From the NCBI RefSeq assembly GCF_014207985.1, contig NZ_JACHMI010000001.1:5377001-5441000 (forward strand): a DNA stretch of 64,000 nucleotides. The letters run 5' to 3'. A program made the translations under genes and the position numbers. Shown here one piece after another: positions 28,300 through 37,840 of the stretch. The DNA is from Nonomuraea rubra. Lineage in GTDB: Bacteria; Actinomycetota; Actinomycetes; Streptosporangiales; Streptosporangiaceae. Under the pieces are notes generated by a model. It saw nothing but the letters and a program-made list of their open reading frames with translations, was not told the origin of the DNA and did not search any database. Position 1 is the stretch's first letter. Every line of letters begins with the position of its first letter.

Positions 28300-29265
28300 A
28301 TGACAGCCCCGGCCACCACCGGAGTCGTGCTGGAGCCCGCCTGCCAGCGATTCCTGGACCGCGCCTTGCGACGGATGCCGTCCCTGCACGAGATGGAACC
28401 AGCCAAGGCACGCACCGCCCTTGACGGTCTGCAGTCCGGCCCGGTGGATCTGCTGCCGGTGGATGAGAAGTGGGTCATGGTGTCCGCCTCCGTGGGGAAC
28501 GTCTCGGTGCGCGTCGTCCGGCCGCGAGGGAACGCTGCCCCGCTGCCGGTGGTGCTCTACATGCACGGCGGCGGTTGGATGCTCGGCAACGCGTTCACGC
28601 ACGATCGGCTGGTCCGCGAACTCGCGGTCGGCGCCGGCGCCGCGGTCGCGTTCGTCGAGTACACCAACGCGCCCGAGGCGCGCTACCCGGTGGCGATCGA
28701 GCAGGGGTACGCGGTCGCGCAGTGGATCGGCCGGGAGGGCACCGCGTACGGCCTCGATCCGGACCGCGTCTCGGTGGCGGGAGACTCGTCCGGCGGCAAC
28801 ATGGCGGCGGCGCTGACGCTGATGGCGAAACAGCGGGGCGATGTCCGCTTCGTGCACCAGTCCCTGTACTACCCGGTCACCGACGCCGCCATGGACACCG
28901 GCTCCTACCGTGACTTCGCGACGGACTATCTCCTCACCGCCCGGGCGATGGCGCGGTTCTGGGACGCCTACCTGCCGGACGCCGAGCGGCGGCGAGAGAT
29001 CACCGCCTCGCCGCTGCGCGCCTCCCCGGCGGAGCTCACCGGCCTCCCGCCCGCCTTCGTCGTCGTCGGCGAGGCCGACCTCCTGCGCGATGAAGGCGAA
29101 GCCTACGCCGCGAAGCTGCGTGCCGCCGGCGTCCCGGTCACCACCGTGAGGTACGACGGCATCATCCACGGCTTCATGACGCTGAACGAGCTGAGCGACA
29201 CGTGCGCGGGCCGCGCGGCGACGGCGCAGGCGGCCGCCATGCTCCGCTCCGCCTTCGGCCCCTGA
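28300..29265 (+). CDS. Alpha/beta hydrolase, hormone-sensitive-lipase (HSL) esterase type
   Basis: 321 aa cytoplasmic esterase. HGGGW (89-93) forms the oxyanion hole, GDSSGG (161-166) holds nucleophile Ser163, GEADLLRDEGE the acid and GIIHGF the histidine. This is the HSL (family IV) set for short-chain esters. It is a clear paralogue of the 40236 protein; both share MAKQRGDVRFVHQSLYYPVT, a 20-residue identical stretch. No hydrolase or sigma gene follows here, so this copy stands alone. GGAGAAG precedes the ATG. The IS30 remnant downstream may have removed former neighbours. Confidence 0.9.
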   Translation: MTAPATTGVVLEPACQRFLDRALRRMPSLHEMEPAKARTALDGLQSGPVDLLPVDEKWVMVSASVGNVSVRVVRPRGNAAPLPVVLYMHGGGWMLGNAFTHDRLVRELAVGAGAAVAFVEYTNAPEARYPVAIEQGYAVAQWIGREGTAYGLDPDRVSVAGDSSGGNMAAALTLMAKQRGDVRFVHQSLYYPVTDAAMDTGSYRDFATDYLLTARAMARFWDAYLPDAERRREITASPLRASPAELTGLPPAFVVVGEADLLRDEGEAYAAKLRAAGVPVTTVRYDGIIHGFMTLNELSDTCAGRAATAQAAAMLRSAFGP

Positions 29266-29344
29266 AGGCGATGACGTCTGGCCACGCCGGATGAGGACGT
29301 CGGTGGCGTGGTCGGCGTGCTCATCGGCTGTGGTGACTGGCGGG

Positions 29345-29985
29345 ATGGCAGATGACTGATCAGCACGTCCCCGGTGACGAACGTCTCCCGCGCTGCCGGG
29401 CCCGAGCCCAAGACACCCGCAGCGCCCGGCCGATGCGCAGGCAGGCGGTCAGTTCGCGCCACAGCACGCCACCGCCCCGGACATACGAGCCTGGTAGATG
29501 GTCTCGTTCGAGATCCGCATGGTCTCATCCTCGGAGAAGCCGTCCGGAAGCCTGCCCACGATCTGCTCCGCACTCCAGGACGTCGCCCAGCGCCGCTCCT
29601 GACGGTGCCCGTGCCGTCGCGCGCTCCGGCGGACCTGTGATCCTTCGATCTCGTAGCCGTCGGAGAAGCGAACCGCGCTGGCCAGCCGGTCCTGCAACCG
29701 CAGCAACCGATCGTCGGCGGCGAGCTTGCACGCCTCGGGCCGGGCTCGGCGACCGGCGTGCCACTGCGCGATCGAGGCCCGGTAATCCAGACGTCCATTA
29801 CGGATAGCCACGTTGCGCGCCAACTCCCGCGAGATCGCCGACGGGCCGTCCCAGGCTGCGGGCGATCTCACGCACTCCACGCCCCTGCGCACGAGCATGG
29901 CGATCTCCTCGCGCCGGTTGACGGAGGCGGCCCCGGTGACCGAAGGGCGGCCGGCCAACTTGAAGCGCCACACGCACCCCTCCCG
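29345..29985 (-). pseudogene. IS30-family transposase remnant
   Basis: Minus-strand pieces match an IS30 transposase: NRREEIAMLVRRGVE (start of the helix-turn-helix), AISRELARN, DYRASIAQWHAGRRARPEAC, WSAEQIVGRLPDGF and MRISNETIYQ, and after a frame change RTDRLPAHRPGAAG and FVTGDVLISHLPS. In intact relatives ISxRP is followed by the GHWEGD block with the first catalytic Asp; here the sequence loses identity right after ISHLPS. The whole catalytic core is therefore missing and the frame is broken, so the gene is dead. Confidence 0.72.
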
Positions 29986-30251
29986 TGCCGCAACATCTCC
30001 CTTGATGATCGAGGTTGGGCCGCCAGCCTGGCCGCCCGATCCGTGTGATTCACGCGTTCGACTGGCGACGCTGCCGCTTCTGAGGCGGCCATCTGGCCGG
30101 TCGCACCGCGCATGTATCGTGGCCGGAACAGATGAAGCATGGCTCGTCTCGCAGAGCTCTGTGTGAGTGCCACCCTCGCGCCTCGAACTCGACGCCACAC
30201 AGGTCAGCTTGGCGACGCTGACACTCCGGGCACGGCGCGCAGAGCCACATC

Positions 30252-30299
30252 CTGCGTAATTCCTGCATGGTCCCGCTCCGGTCGTGCTTGGTTGCATGG
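30252..30299 (+). promoter_or_regulatory. Conserved 48-bp element, copy 2 (upstream of the LAL regulator)
   Basis: CTGCGTAATTCC...TGCATGGTCCCG (30252-30275) and TGGTTGCATGG (30289-30299), the same as 24129-24176 with one mismatch in the conserved blocks and an identical 13-bp gap. It ends 80 bp before the likely ATG at 30380, a place fitting a promoter or activator site. Confidence 0.55.
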
Positions 30300-30379
30300 A
30301 CCTGTGAGACCAGCGCAACGAGCGGCCTGTTCGGCCGGCGGTTCGCGGTCGGATGCCTACGGGGAGAGGTGATGCAGGC

Positions 30380-33283
30380 ATGCTTGTCGAGTCAGCCTTC
30401 GGTCGCATCGGTGGTGTTGACGCAAGACCCGTGTATCACGTGGGAGGCGCTGACGTACCGTGGAGGGACCTCTTCCACCGCCGCTCCGGGGGAGGCTTGC
30501 GCCGCCGTGACGCGAGCGCTGGACGGCGCGGCAACGTGCTGCTGGGACGGCAGGCCGAGTGCGACGCGCTCGACCGGCTCCTCTCGGCGGTCCGCGTCGG
30601 TGAAAGCCGGTCGCTGCTGATCCGCGGTGAGGCGGGAATGGGCAAGTCGGCGCTGCTGGAATACGTGCACGACAGCGCGTCCGGCATCCGCATCGCCCGA
30701 GCTTCGGGCATCGTGGCGGAGAGGGAGCTGACCTTCGGCGGGCTGCATCAGCTGTGTGCCCCATTCCTGGATCATCTGCCTCGCCTGCCGGAGCCGCAGC
30801 GCGATGCTCTCGGCACGGCGTTCGGCCTGAGCGCGGGATCTGCACCGGACCGCTTCCTGGTCGGGCTCGCAGTACTCAGCTTGTTCGCTGACGTGGCCGA
30901 GAAGGAGCCGCTGGTCTGCCTCGTCGACGACGCTCAGTGGCTCGACCAGGTGTCCATGCAGACCCTCGCCTTCGTCGCGCGACGCCTGCCCGCCGAGCCG
31001 GTCGGGTTGGTACTGGCGATGCGTGAGCCGTGCCTGCAATCCGATTTGGCTGGGTTGCCGCAGCTCGAAGTGGGGGGCTTGAGCGACAGCGACGCTCGTG
31101 CCCTGCTCGACTCGGTGACGGCCGGGCGACTTGACGAGCAGGTACGCGACCGCTTCATCGCCGAGGCTCAGGGAAACCCGCTGGCCCTGCTTGAGCTGTT
31201 TCCGGGATCAACGCCGGCGGAACAGGCCGGCGGGTTTGCGTGGCCTGACGCGCGGCCGTTGGTGAACCAGATCGAGCTAGACTACCTGCGGCGGGTCGAG
31301 GCGCTACCGGCAGAGACGCAGCAGCTGCTGCTCATCGCGGCGGCCGAGCCGATAGGCGACGTGGCCTTGCTGACGCGTGCGGCAGAGCTGATGGGAATCG
31401 ATGCGGCCGCTGGGACGCCGGCCGAAGTCGCGGGACTGATCACCATCGGCACCCGGGTGCATTTCCGGCATCCCCTTGTGCGCTCGGCGGTCTACCGCAT
31501 GGCGGTCCCGGACAACCGTCGAAACGTGCACCGTGCGCTGGCCGATGCGACCGATCCTCAAGCCGACCGCGTACGTCGCGCGTGGCATCTGGCCAACGCC
31601 TCAGCCGGCCCCGACGAGATCGTGGCCGCCGAGCTGGAGCACTCCGCCGACCGGGCACAGACGCGTGGCGGAGTCGCGGCAGCAGCCGCGTTCCTCGAGC
31701 GAGCGGCCCAGCTGACACCCGATCCCGCGCGCCGCGGAACCAGAGCCTTGACAGCGGCACGGGCGAAGTATCAGGCCGGTGGGTACGACGCCGCGCTCGA
31801 CCTGCTGAACGCGGCGGAACTGAGCCCCTTGGACGAACGCGGACTCGCCCGCTCCAAGCTGTTGCGAGCTCAGATCGTCCTCGCCTCCACCAGCGCCGGC
31901 GCCGCCTTGCCACTGCTGTACCAAGCCGGCAAGCACCTGGAGCTGTTGGACCCCGGACTGGCTCGCGCGACCTACCGTGACGCACTGAGCGCGGCCACGA
32001 TGGTCGGCCGTCCGCCGAGCGGCGCGCAGTTGGCGGACGTCGCCTTGGCGGTGCTCGGCGCACCGCCGGGGCCGCCACCGGAGCGTAATGAGTTGCTCCT
32101 AAGTGGCGTGGCCACGGTGGCCACAAAGGGCTACTCGGCAGGCGTGCCAGTGGTGCGGCAAGCCTTGGACGCCTTCCGCGTCGATGGGATCTTGGGGGAG
32201 GAGGCTCTTGGCTGGCTCTCGTTCGCGTCTCACATGGCCCCTCTCGTCTGGGACTTCGGCAACTGGTCGGCGCTTTCAGCAAAGCTCGTCGAACTGGCGC
32301 GTGAGACCGGGGCTCTGTCGGTGCTGCCATCGGCTCTCCATATGCTCGTGTCGAACCGGGCCGCCGCCGGCGAGCTTGCCGCGGCCGAGGCGCTGCTTGC
32401 CGAGGCGGTGACGATCGGTGAGGTGACGGGCAGCCGCTTCTTCGCCCAGTACGCGGCCCTGGTGCTGGAGCCCTGGAAGGGCCGGGAAACCGCGACACGT
32501 CAGGTGATTGAAGCGGTCACGCGAGAAGTGGCCCTGCAAGGGGAAGGCGAGTTGGACATCGCCGCCCAATGGGCGAGTGCGGTGCTCTACAACGGCCTCG
32601 GCCGTTATGAGGAGGCGTACGGCGCGGCGGAGCGAGGCTCCGAGCATCCGCAAGAGCTCGCGGGCCCGACCATGGGATCCTTGATCGAGCTCGTCGAGGC
32701 GGCAGCTCGAAGCAGAAGGCCGGTCCGCGCCGCCGAAGCAGCCCAGAGAATTGATGAGATGGCGCAGGCGAGTGGCACCGACTGGGCACTCGGCACCTCG
32801 GCGAGCATGCGTGGCCAGGTGAACGACGGCCCGGCCGCCGAGACTCTGTACCGTGAGGCGATCGAGCGGCTCGAACGCACCGAGGCCCGGATGATGCTCG
32901 CCCGCAGTCGGCTGCTCTACGGCGAGTGGCTGCGCCGAGAGAACCGCCGCATGGACGCACGTGAGCACCTGGGCGTCGCCTACGAGATGCTCAGCCAGAT
33001 GGGGGCCGAGGCGTTCGCGGAACGTGCCCGGCGCGAGCTTCAGGCTACCGGTGAGAAGGTCAGCAAGCGCACTGCCGAGGCGCGAGCCACCCTCACCACC
33101 CAGGAAGTCCAGATAGCGCGTCTGGCCGGTGAAGGGCTGACGAACCCCGAGATCGGCTCCCAGCTCTTCATCAGCCCCCGCACCGTCGAATGGCATTTGC
33201 GCAAGGTATTCGGCAAGCTCGGCATCGTGTCCCGTAAACAGCTCCGCGCCACGCTGCTCGAAGGCACGGGGGCCATGGCCTGA
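30380..33283 (+). CDS. Large ATP-binding LuxR-family (LAL) transcriptional regulator
   Basis: 967 aa. After a poorly conserved leader comes LLGRQAECDALDRLL, Walker A GEAGMGKS (83-90) and Walker B CLVDDAQWLD (about 177-188). A long helical middle follows, then a C-terminal LuxR helix-turn-helix (LTTQEVQIARLAGEGLTNPE, ISPRTVEWHLRKVFGKLGI). Members activate degradation or secondary pathways. Starts are uncertain: ATG 30353, ATG 30380 (GGGGAGAGG 10 nt upstream, preferred) or GTG near 30535, which would remove the odd leader. The 48-bp element upstream is shared with the subtilase gene, so the regulator may control both itself and the protease. It is convergent with the TetR gene. Confidence 0.88.
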   Translation: MLVESAFGRIGGVDARPVYHVGGADVPWRDLFHRRSGGGLRRRDASAGRRGNVLLGRQAECDALDRLLSAVRVGESRSLLIRGEAGMGKSALLEYVHDSASGIRIARASGIVAERELTFGGLHQLCAPFLDHLPRLPEPQRDALGTAFGLSAGSAPDRFLVGLAVLSLFADVAEKEPLVCLVDDAQWLDQVSMQTLAFVARRLPAEPVGLVLAMREPCLQSDLAGLPQLEVGGLSDSDARALLDSVTAGRLDEQVRDRFIAEAQGNPLALLELFPGSTPAEQAGGFAWPDARPLVNQIELDYLRRVEALPAETQQLLLIAAAEPIGDVALLTRAAELMGIDAAAGTPAEVAGLITIGTRVHFRHPLVRSAVYRMAVPDNRRNVHRALADATDPQADRVRRAWHLANASAGPDEIVAAELEHSADRAQTRGGVAAAAAFLERAAQLTPDPARRGTRALTAARAKYQAGGYDAALDLLNAAELSPLDERGLARSKLLRAQIVLASTSAGAALPLLYQAGKHLELLDPGLARATYRDALSAATMVGRPPSGAQLADVALAVLGAPPGPPPERNELLLSGVATVATKGYSAGVPVVRQALDAFRVDGILGEEALGWLSFASHMAPLVWDFGNWSALSAKLVELARETGALSVLPSALHMLVSNRAAAGELAAAEALLAEAVTIGEVTGSRFFAQYAALVLEPWKGRETATRQVIEAVTREVALQGEGELDIAAQWASAVLYNGLGRYEEAYGAAERGSEHPQELAGPTMGSLIELVEAAARSRRPVRAAEAAQRIDEMAQASGTDWALGTSASMRGQVNDGPAAETLYREAIERLERTEARMMLARSRLLYGEWLRRENRRMDAREHLGVAYEMLSQMGAEAFAERARRELQATGEKVSKRTAEARATLTTQEVQIARLAGEGLTNPEIGSQLFISPRTVEWHLRKVFGKLGIVSRKQLRATLLEGTGAMA

Positions 33284-33417
33284 CGCGACATCATCGGACA
33301 GCCCTCATCGGCATCTGACCTTGTGTTGCCTTCTCTCAAGTCAACCAGAATCGCTCCATCTCGCAACGCGTCGACGACCTGGGAAGAATGGGCAGTCGCG
33401 CGACCGTGTTGGTACAT

Positions 33418-34002
33418 CTAGCCGGTGGCCGGCCGGTCCTCAAGAATGAGATGGATCGCGGTGTCCATTCGCCCGTTGAATTCTTCGCGGTCGGTGACCT
33501 GGTGTTTCAATCCCGTTGCGATCGCGTGCAGGACGGCCGCGACCGCCTCGGGAGTACCGCGCTCGGCGCGGATCGCATCGGCATGCCGCGCGACGGCCTC
33601 GGCAACCAGTACGTCGAAACGGGCGGCGTACTCCGCGAGCAAGCCTCCCAGCGGGGCCGCGCTCGTCTCGACGAGCATGCCAACGTCCGAGGCCCCGGGC
33701 TCGATGTAACGGCCGAGCCATCGGTCGAACGCCGCCACCAGACGCTCCCGCAGTGACAGGTGCGGTGCTGACAGCGCATCGGTGACCGCGGCGATGCCTT
33801 GCTGCAGCTCATGCTCCACTGTGGCGCGGAACAACTCCTCCTTGGTGGCGAACAGGAAGTACAGCCCCGGACGCGAGATATCCGCAGCGCGGGCGACCTC
33901 GTCCATCGACGCCTTGCGGAAGCCGTAGCGGGCGAAGACCTGCAGCGCCGCGGCCAGGACGTGCCCACGGCGTTGCGGATCGCCGGGACTGCGGGTGGTC
34001 AT
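33418..34002 (-). CDS. TetR-family transcriptional repressor
   Basis: 194 aa. The N-terminal helix-turn-helix is complete (ALQVFARYGFRKASMDEVAR then ADISRPGLYFLFATKEEL), with a typical ligand-binding C-terminal domain. TetR proteins repress a neighbouring gene, often a divergent SDR or efflux gene. Here a truncated SDR begins divergently within about 10 bp, so the shared operator region seems to have been deleted. ATG 34002 or 34011 may be the start; neither has a clear ribosome site, and the native 5' end may have been lost with the intergenic region. Its gene is convergent with the LAL regulator. Confidence 0.8.
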   Translation of the reverse strand: MTTRSPGDPQRRGHVLAAALQVFARYGFRKASMDEVARAADISRPGLYFLFATKEELFRATVEHELQQGIAAVTDALSAPHLSLRERLVAAFDRWLGRYIEPGASDVGMLVETSAAPLGGLLAEYAARFDVLVAEAVARHADAIRAERGTPEAVAAVLHAIATGLKHQVTDREEFNGRMDTAIHLILEDRPATG

Positions 34003-34012
34003 GGTGTCCATG

Positions 34013-34640
34013 GTCGCCGCGACTCTGCGCGACCCGACGAAGGCGGAACCGTCCTTCGCCGGGCTCCCGGAGTTCCTCGTGCTTCCCCTCGATGTCACCA
34101 GGCCGGAGACAATTCGTACGGCCGTCGCCGAGACCACTGAGCGATTCGGCGGGATCGACGTGCTGGTCAACAACGCCGGCTTCGCTCAACTGGGCACGTT
34201 GGAGGAGGTCTCCCTCGAGCAGTGGCGCACTCAGTATGAGACCAACGTGTTCGGTGTGGTGAACGTCATTCAGGCCGTCCTCCCGCAGATGCGGGAGCGA
34301 CGGGCAGGCCACATCCTCATCACTTCCTCCATGGGCGGCCACGTCAGCTTGCCGACAATGTCCGCCTACACCAGCTCAAAGTTCGCTGTCGAAGGCATCG
34401 GTGAAGGGCTGGCGAAAGAGCTCGACCCGCTGGGCATCCACGTGACGATCATCGAGCCGGCGGGGTTCACCACTCCGTTCTTCCAGAACCTCCGCCAAGC
34501 GGCGCGGACGCTCGACGACTATGAGCCGGCCCGGGCGGCCATGGCGGCCTTCGCGAAGAGTTCTCTGGGCAAGCCGGGCGTCGAGTGGACGGACGCCGCC
34601 GAGCGGATGTTCGGTCCTCCGACGGGTGCACAGGGGCACA
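34013..34640 (+). pseudogene. Short-chain dehydrogenase lacking its nucleotide-binding start
   Basis: The frame begins inside an SDR: VAATLRDPTKAEP, LPLDVTRPETI, VLVNNAGFAQLG (the NNAG motif), ITSSMGGHVSLPTM, then SAYTSSKFAVEG (YxxxK) and EPAGFTTPF. The TGxxxGxG strand-turn-helix that binds NAD(P) and should precede VAATLRDP is absent; its place is taken by the TetR start. After about 34640 the frame stays open to 35494 but no longer looks like SDR, so the C-terminal end is also lost or shifted. The core catalytic residues remain, but binding of cofactor is not expected. Confidence 0.75.
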
Positions 34641-35279
34641 TTACCGAAAACCCGACAGCGAGATCATCACCGCCACCCCGGATGACGCCGAGCAACGGGG
34701 GTGGTGCTGAACCAGCCGCTGGACTGGTGGCCGACGCTCCGCGGGCGCCTTCGCTGCCAGTCGGGAGGTCGGGCAAACGAGCTGCCCGGACCAGCTCACT
34801 CACTGCAATCCGATGGCACCGCGACGGCGTTGGAGGCTGCGTTCGGGGTGCGCCGCCTGCGCCTTCCGTCACCGCGCCACCCGGCTCAAGTCGAACGCAA
34901 GATCGCGCATCTGGTGCGGCGGCGGCACGGCGGACGCCCTGCCTGCATGCACGGCACCGTCAAAGTGGGCTGCACCAGCACCAGGGGAGCGGTGCCGCCC
35001 CCCAGGGTATCGACCAGTGCTTCTACCGGGTCCGACGCGAGTCTTGCGATGACAGGCTGAGAACCACGCGGCGGACAACACGCCGTACGCAGATCAAGCT
35101 GGTCCTGCGCGTCACGCTGAACAGCCCACGACATGTCAGGGAACGGCGAGATGTGAGGAACGCCATGAACGGTTGGAGTCCGTGCGACTTGATGACGTCG
35201 ATCACCGACACCGCCGAGCCTGCCGTCCTTGGCCGGCGGCCAATCCGGACCCAGCTGTCCAGCGAAGTGGGGAGCATGA
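34641..35279. other. Gene-poor stretch with an IS1182-type transposase scrap
   Basis: About 640 bp. At 34855-34980 (plus) the frame RRLRLPSPRHPAQVERKIAH then LVRRRHGGRPACMHGTVKVG resembles the C-terminal QVERKIAHLxRRRHGGRxAR block of IS1182-family transposases. No other part of that gene is visible. The rest shows no recognisable gene. The promoter of the DUF5996 gene must lie near the right end. Confidence 0.5.
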
Positions 35280-36215
35280 ATGGCGGCACAACAGGCGTGG
35301 CCTCGGCTGCGAGTATCGGAGTGGGTGGAAACACGCGACACCCTGCATATGTGGACCCAGATAGTCGGGAAAATCCGGCTGGCTCACGCGCCGCTGGTCA
35401 ATCATTGGTGGCAAGTCACACTGTACGTGAGTCCCCGTGGGCTGACCACCTCGGCTATCCCGTACGAGGATGGAGCGTTCGACCTGGAGTTTGACTTCGT
35501 CGAACATCTGCTGCATGTCCGCAGCAGTGATGGCGGCACCCGGGAGGTGGCCCTGGAACCTAAGCCGGTGGCCGACTTCTATGGCGAGACCATGGCGGCT
35601 CTGGCCGAGCTCAGGATCCCGACAGAGATTCAAGCGGCGCCGAACGAGGTGGAGCCGGCGATTCCCTTCGCTGAAGATCGCCAGCATGCCTCTTACGATG
35701 CTCAGGCCGCGCATCTGTTCTGGCGGCAGCTGTTGCAGGCGAATCGGGTACTCGGAAAATTCAGGTCACGGTTTGTCGGCAAGGTCAGCCCCGTGCACTT
35801 CTTTTGGGGCTCGATGGATTTGGCCTGTACCAGGTTCTCCGGCCGGTCCGCACCACCGCATCCTGGCGGCGCGCCCAACTGCGGGAACTGGGTGATGGTC
35901 GAGGGATATTCGCGGGAACTGGCCAGCTGCGGGTTCTGGCCGGGCGGGGGCGAGGAGGGAGCCTTCTACGCCTATGCCTACCCGGAGCCCGAGGGGTACG
36001 CGGGCTTTCCGGTGGCTCCAGAGGCCGCGTACTACAAGCGCGACAACGGCCAGTTCCTGCTGCCCTATGAAGTGGTCGCCGATGCGAAGGACCCGGATGA
36101 CGTGCTGTTGGAGTTCCTCAGCTCCACCTACGAGGCCGCCGCGGAGCTGGCGCACTGGGATCGGGCCTCCGTAGAGGAAGACCCGGACCGCTGGAAGCAG
36201 CATCAGCGGCCATGA
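35280..36215 (+). CDS. DUF5996 family protein
   Basis: 311 aa cytoplasmic protein of unknown function. The N-terminal signature WVETRDTLHMWTQIVGKIRL and VNHWWQVTLYVSPRGLTTS, then EFDFVEHLLHVRSSDG, FRSRFVGKVSPVHFFWGSMD and FSGRSAPPHP, are characteristic of the widely spread actinobacterial DUF5996 family. The pattern of conserved Trp, His and Asp suggests a binding pocket, but no reaction is known to me. The length is normal. GGGGAG (35269-35274) lies 5 nt before ATG 35280. Neither neighbour appears to be functionally linked. Confidence 0.85.
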   Translation: MAAQQAWPRLRVSEWVETRDTLHMWTQIVGKIRLAHAPLVNHWWQVTLYVSPRGLTTSAIPYEDGAFDLEFDFVEHLLHVRSSDGGTREVALEPKPVADFYGETMAALAELRIPTEIQAAPNEVEPAIPFAEDRQHASYDAQAAHLFWRQLLQANRVLGKFRSRFVGKVSPVHFFWGSMDLACTRFSGRSAPPHPGGAPNCGNWVMVEGYSRELASCGFWPGGGEEGAFYAYAYPEPEGYAGFPVAPEAAYYKRDNGQFLLPYEVVADAKDPDDVLLEFLSSTYEAAAELAHWDRASVEEDPDRWKQHQRP

Positions 36216-36633
36216 GCCGCGGTCAAGCACCCTCAGATGAGCCGCCGGACAGCATCTGAGCTGGGACTACGGCCCTATCGGCACTACCGCCTCACGTGGC
36301 GGTCCCCTTCCGAGGCCCGCCATCAGCTCGCGATCGAACAGCTTCGTGCGACCGGTAGACCACCGATCACCTCGCATGTGCCCAGGTCACTGCATCCTGC
36401 TGCGGAACAGCCCGGAGGACTCGGCCAGAGCCGCAGCCGGCCATGACTGTCAGCCCCGATGCCGCGCGACCACGGCGAGACCTGCGAAAAACAAGCTGCA
36501 CGGCGACGGTCTCGGTCACTGCAGCGCGGCGTCATCGACTGCCGCATGATGCTCAGCGCCCTGCGTAACGCCCATGCTGCCGAAAGCACCAATCCATTTC
36601 CCTGTCTACCACTCTGAAGACCGATCAGGAGAG
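36216..36633. other. Stretch without a recognisable gene
   Basis: About 420 bp. Small frames such as 36237-36446 show no domain and no ribosome site. The right end, including CTGAAGACCG at 36615-36624 (also seen at 40124-40133 before the intact esterase module), probably holds the promoter of the broken hydrolase/sigma unit. Confidence 0.45.
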
Positions 36634-36957
36634 ATGATGGCACCCACTGTTGTTCTTGTTCATGGGACGTTCGCCACGACGGTCGACTGGGAACGGCGTC
36701 ATCGACCAGTCCAGCGAGCGCGACCCGCCCGTCCTGGACGGCACCATTTCGTACGCGGCGTCATCGTCACACCCGCCTGGTCCAGCATCCCGAGCTGGTC
36801 GGCCTGGGACAGCGCCGGCCTGAACATCCCGACCACGGCGCAGCAGTTCAGCGCCGAGCGCGCCAGGGTGCGTGGCAGCCGGGCGGTCATCGGCGCGTCG
36901 CACCCCGTCGCGGTCACCGAGACTATCCTTGAGGCGGTGGCCCACGTCCGGACATGA
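36634..36957 (+). pseudogene. Alpha/beta hydrolase with central deletion, leading a sigma factor
   Basis: The start (ATG 36634 after AGGAGAG) reads MMAPTVVLVHGTFATTVDW and the end SSIPSWSAWDSAGLNIPTTA, AVIGASHPVAVTETILEAV. These align with the two ends of the 236-241 aa hydrolases at 20029 and 41195. About 120 residues, including the GHSYGG nucleophile elbow, are missing and replaced by a short shifted stretch, and the acid motif is damaged. It cannot be an active hydrolase. Its 3' end still overlaps the sigma gene at 36929 by 29 bp, so translation through it may still be needed to reach the sigma start. Confidence 0.75.
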
Positions 36958-37579
36958 GCGGTCCCGGAACGGCGGCGCGGCCGCCCCGGACCTTCCCAAC
37001 GATGGCCTGACCGAGTTCCTTCAGGTCCGCAACCTGCTTGTGGGAATCGCGAGCCGGATCGTCACGGCCACGGACGCCGAGGACGTCGTCCAGGAAGCCT
37101 GGCTGCGGTGGAACAGTACCGACCGCACGATCGTCCGCAGCACACCGGCCTTTCTGAGCCGAACCACTGCCCGGCTGTCCATCACCATGACGCGGACCGC
37201 GTACGCCCGGTACCAGACGGCAGCAGGACTCCAGCCGGGCGACGCCGTACGCGCCGCCACGGATCCTGCCGAACTCGTTGAGAACGCCGAGCAGCTCTTG
37301 ACGGCGATGGCCGTGCTGGTGACCAGGCTCGACAAACGGGAACAGGTCGCCTTCATCCTCCGTGAGGCGTTCGACCTGCCGTACCGCAACATCGGTGAGC
37401 TGCTCGGGCTCAGCGAGCCGAACGCCCGCCAGCTGATCCGCCGCGCACGGGTACGCCTGGTGGACGGCCGCGGCCGTCAGGCGCCGCCGGTGGAGCGGTT
37501 CCGCCTCTTCGCAGCGTTCCTGGACGCCGCCCACCAGGGTGACCTGGCGCCACTCGCCGAACTCGCCCGAAAGAACTGA
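36929..37579 (+). CDS. Short ECF41/SigJ-like sigma factor, paralogue of 20717
   Basis: 216 aa. Region 2 is IVTATDAEDVVQEAWLRWNS; region 4 is LDKREQVAFILREAFDLPYR to LLGLSEPNARQLIRRARVRL. The tail FRLFAAFLDAAHQGDLAPLA is the first helix of a SnoaL-like domain, then the protein stops, exactly as in the 20717 factor. The start is inferred to be TTG 36929 inside the hydrolase frame, because RRWPTS there aligns with KRLPTS of the paralogue and gives nearly the same length. This preserves the coupled hydrolase/sigma overlap. Targets are unknown; the ECF41-type promoters at 39141-39238, 1.6 kb away, are candidates. Confidence 0.8.
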   Translation: MRRWPTSGHERSRNGGAAAPDLPNDGLTEFLQVRNLLVGIASRIVTATDAEDVVQEAWLRWNSTDRTIVRSTPAFLSRTTARLSITMTRTAYARYQTAAGLQPGDAVRAATDPAELVENAEQLLTAMAVLVTRLDKREQVAFILREAFDLPYRNIGELLGLSEPNARQLIRRARVRLVDGRGRQAPPVERFRLFAAFLDAAHQGDLAPLAELARKN

Positions 37580-37840
37580 CCCGGCGGCGGCCCATCGCGG
37601 GTAGCGGCCGGGACACCACCACTTGGTCCCTCTCAGTGCGGCGGAGCAGCCGTGGCCTCCCCCTGACCGAGGCGACGCGCATGGCCCTGATCCACGTCGG
37701 ATGGTCGCGATGCCAGCCGATCTGATCAGACGCACCACGAATGCGCCGCGCCGACCGACGATGCGGCAGAACACCCGGGCAGCGGTCGGATTTCGGGCAC
37801 GGGCCGACCGGCTCGGCACGCTTGGGGCGGCGTGGATGCT

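Noticed and set aside
34641..35494. Continuation of the SDR frame to a 499-aa protein
   Set aside because: After about 34640 there is no SDR similarity and the composition is random; the frame is open only by chance.
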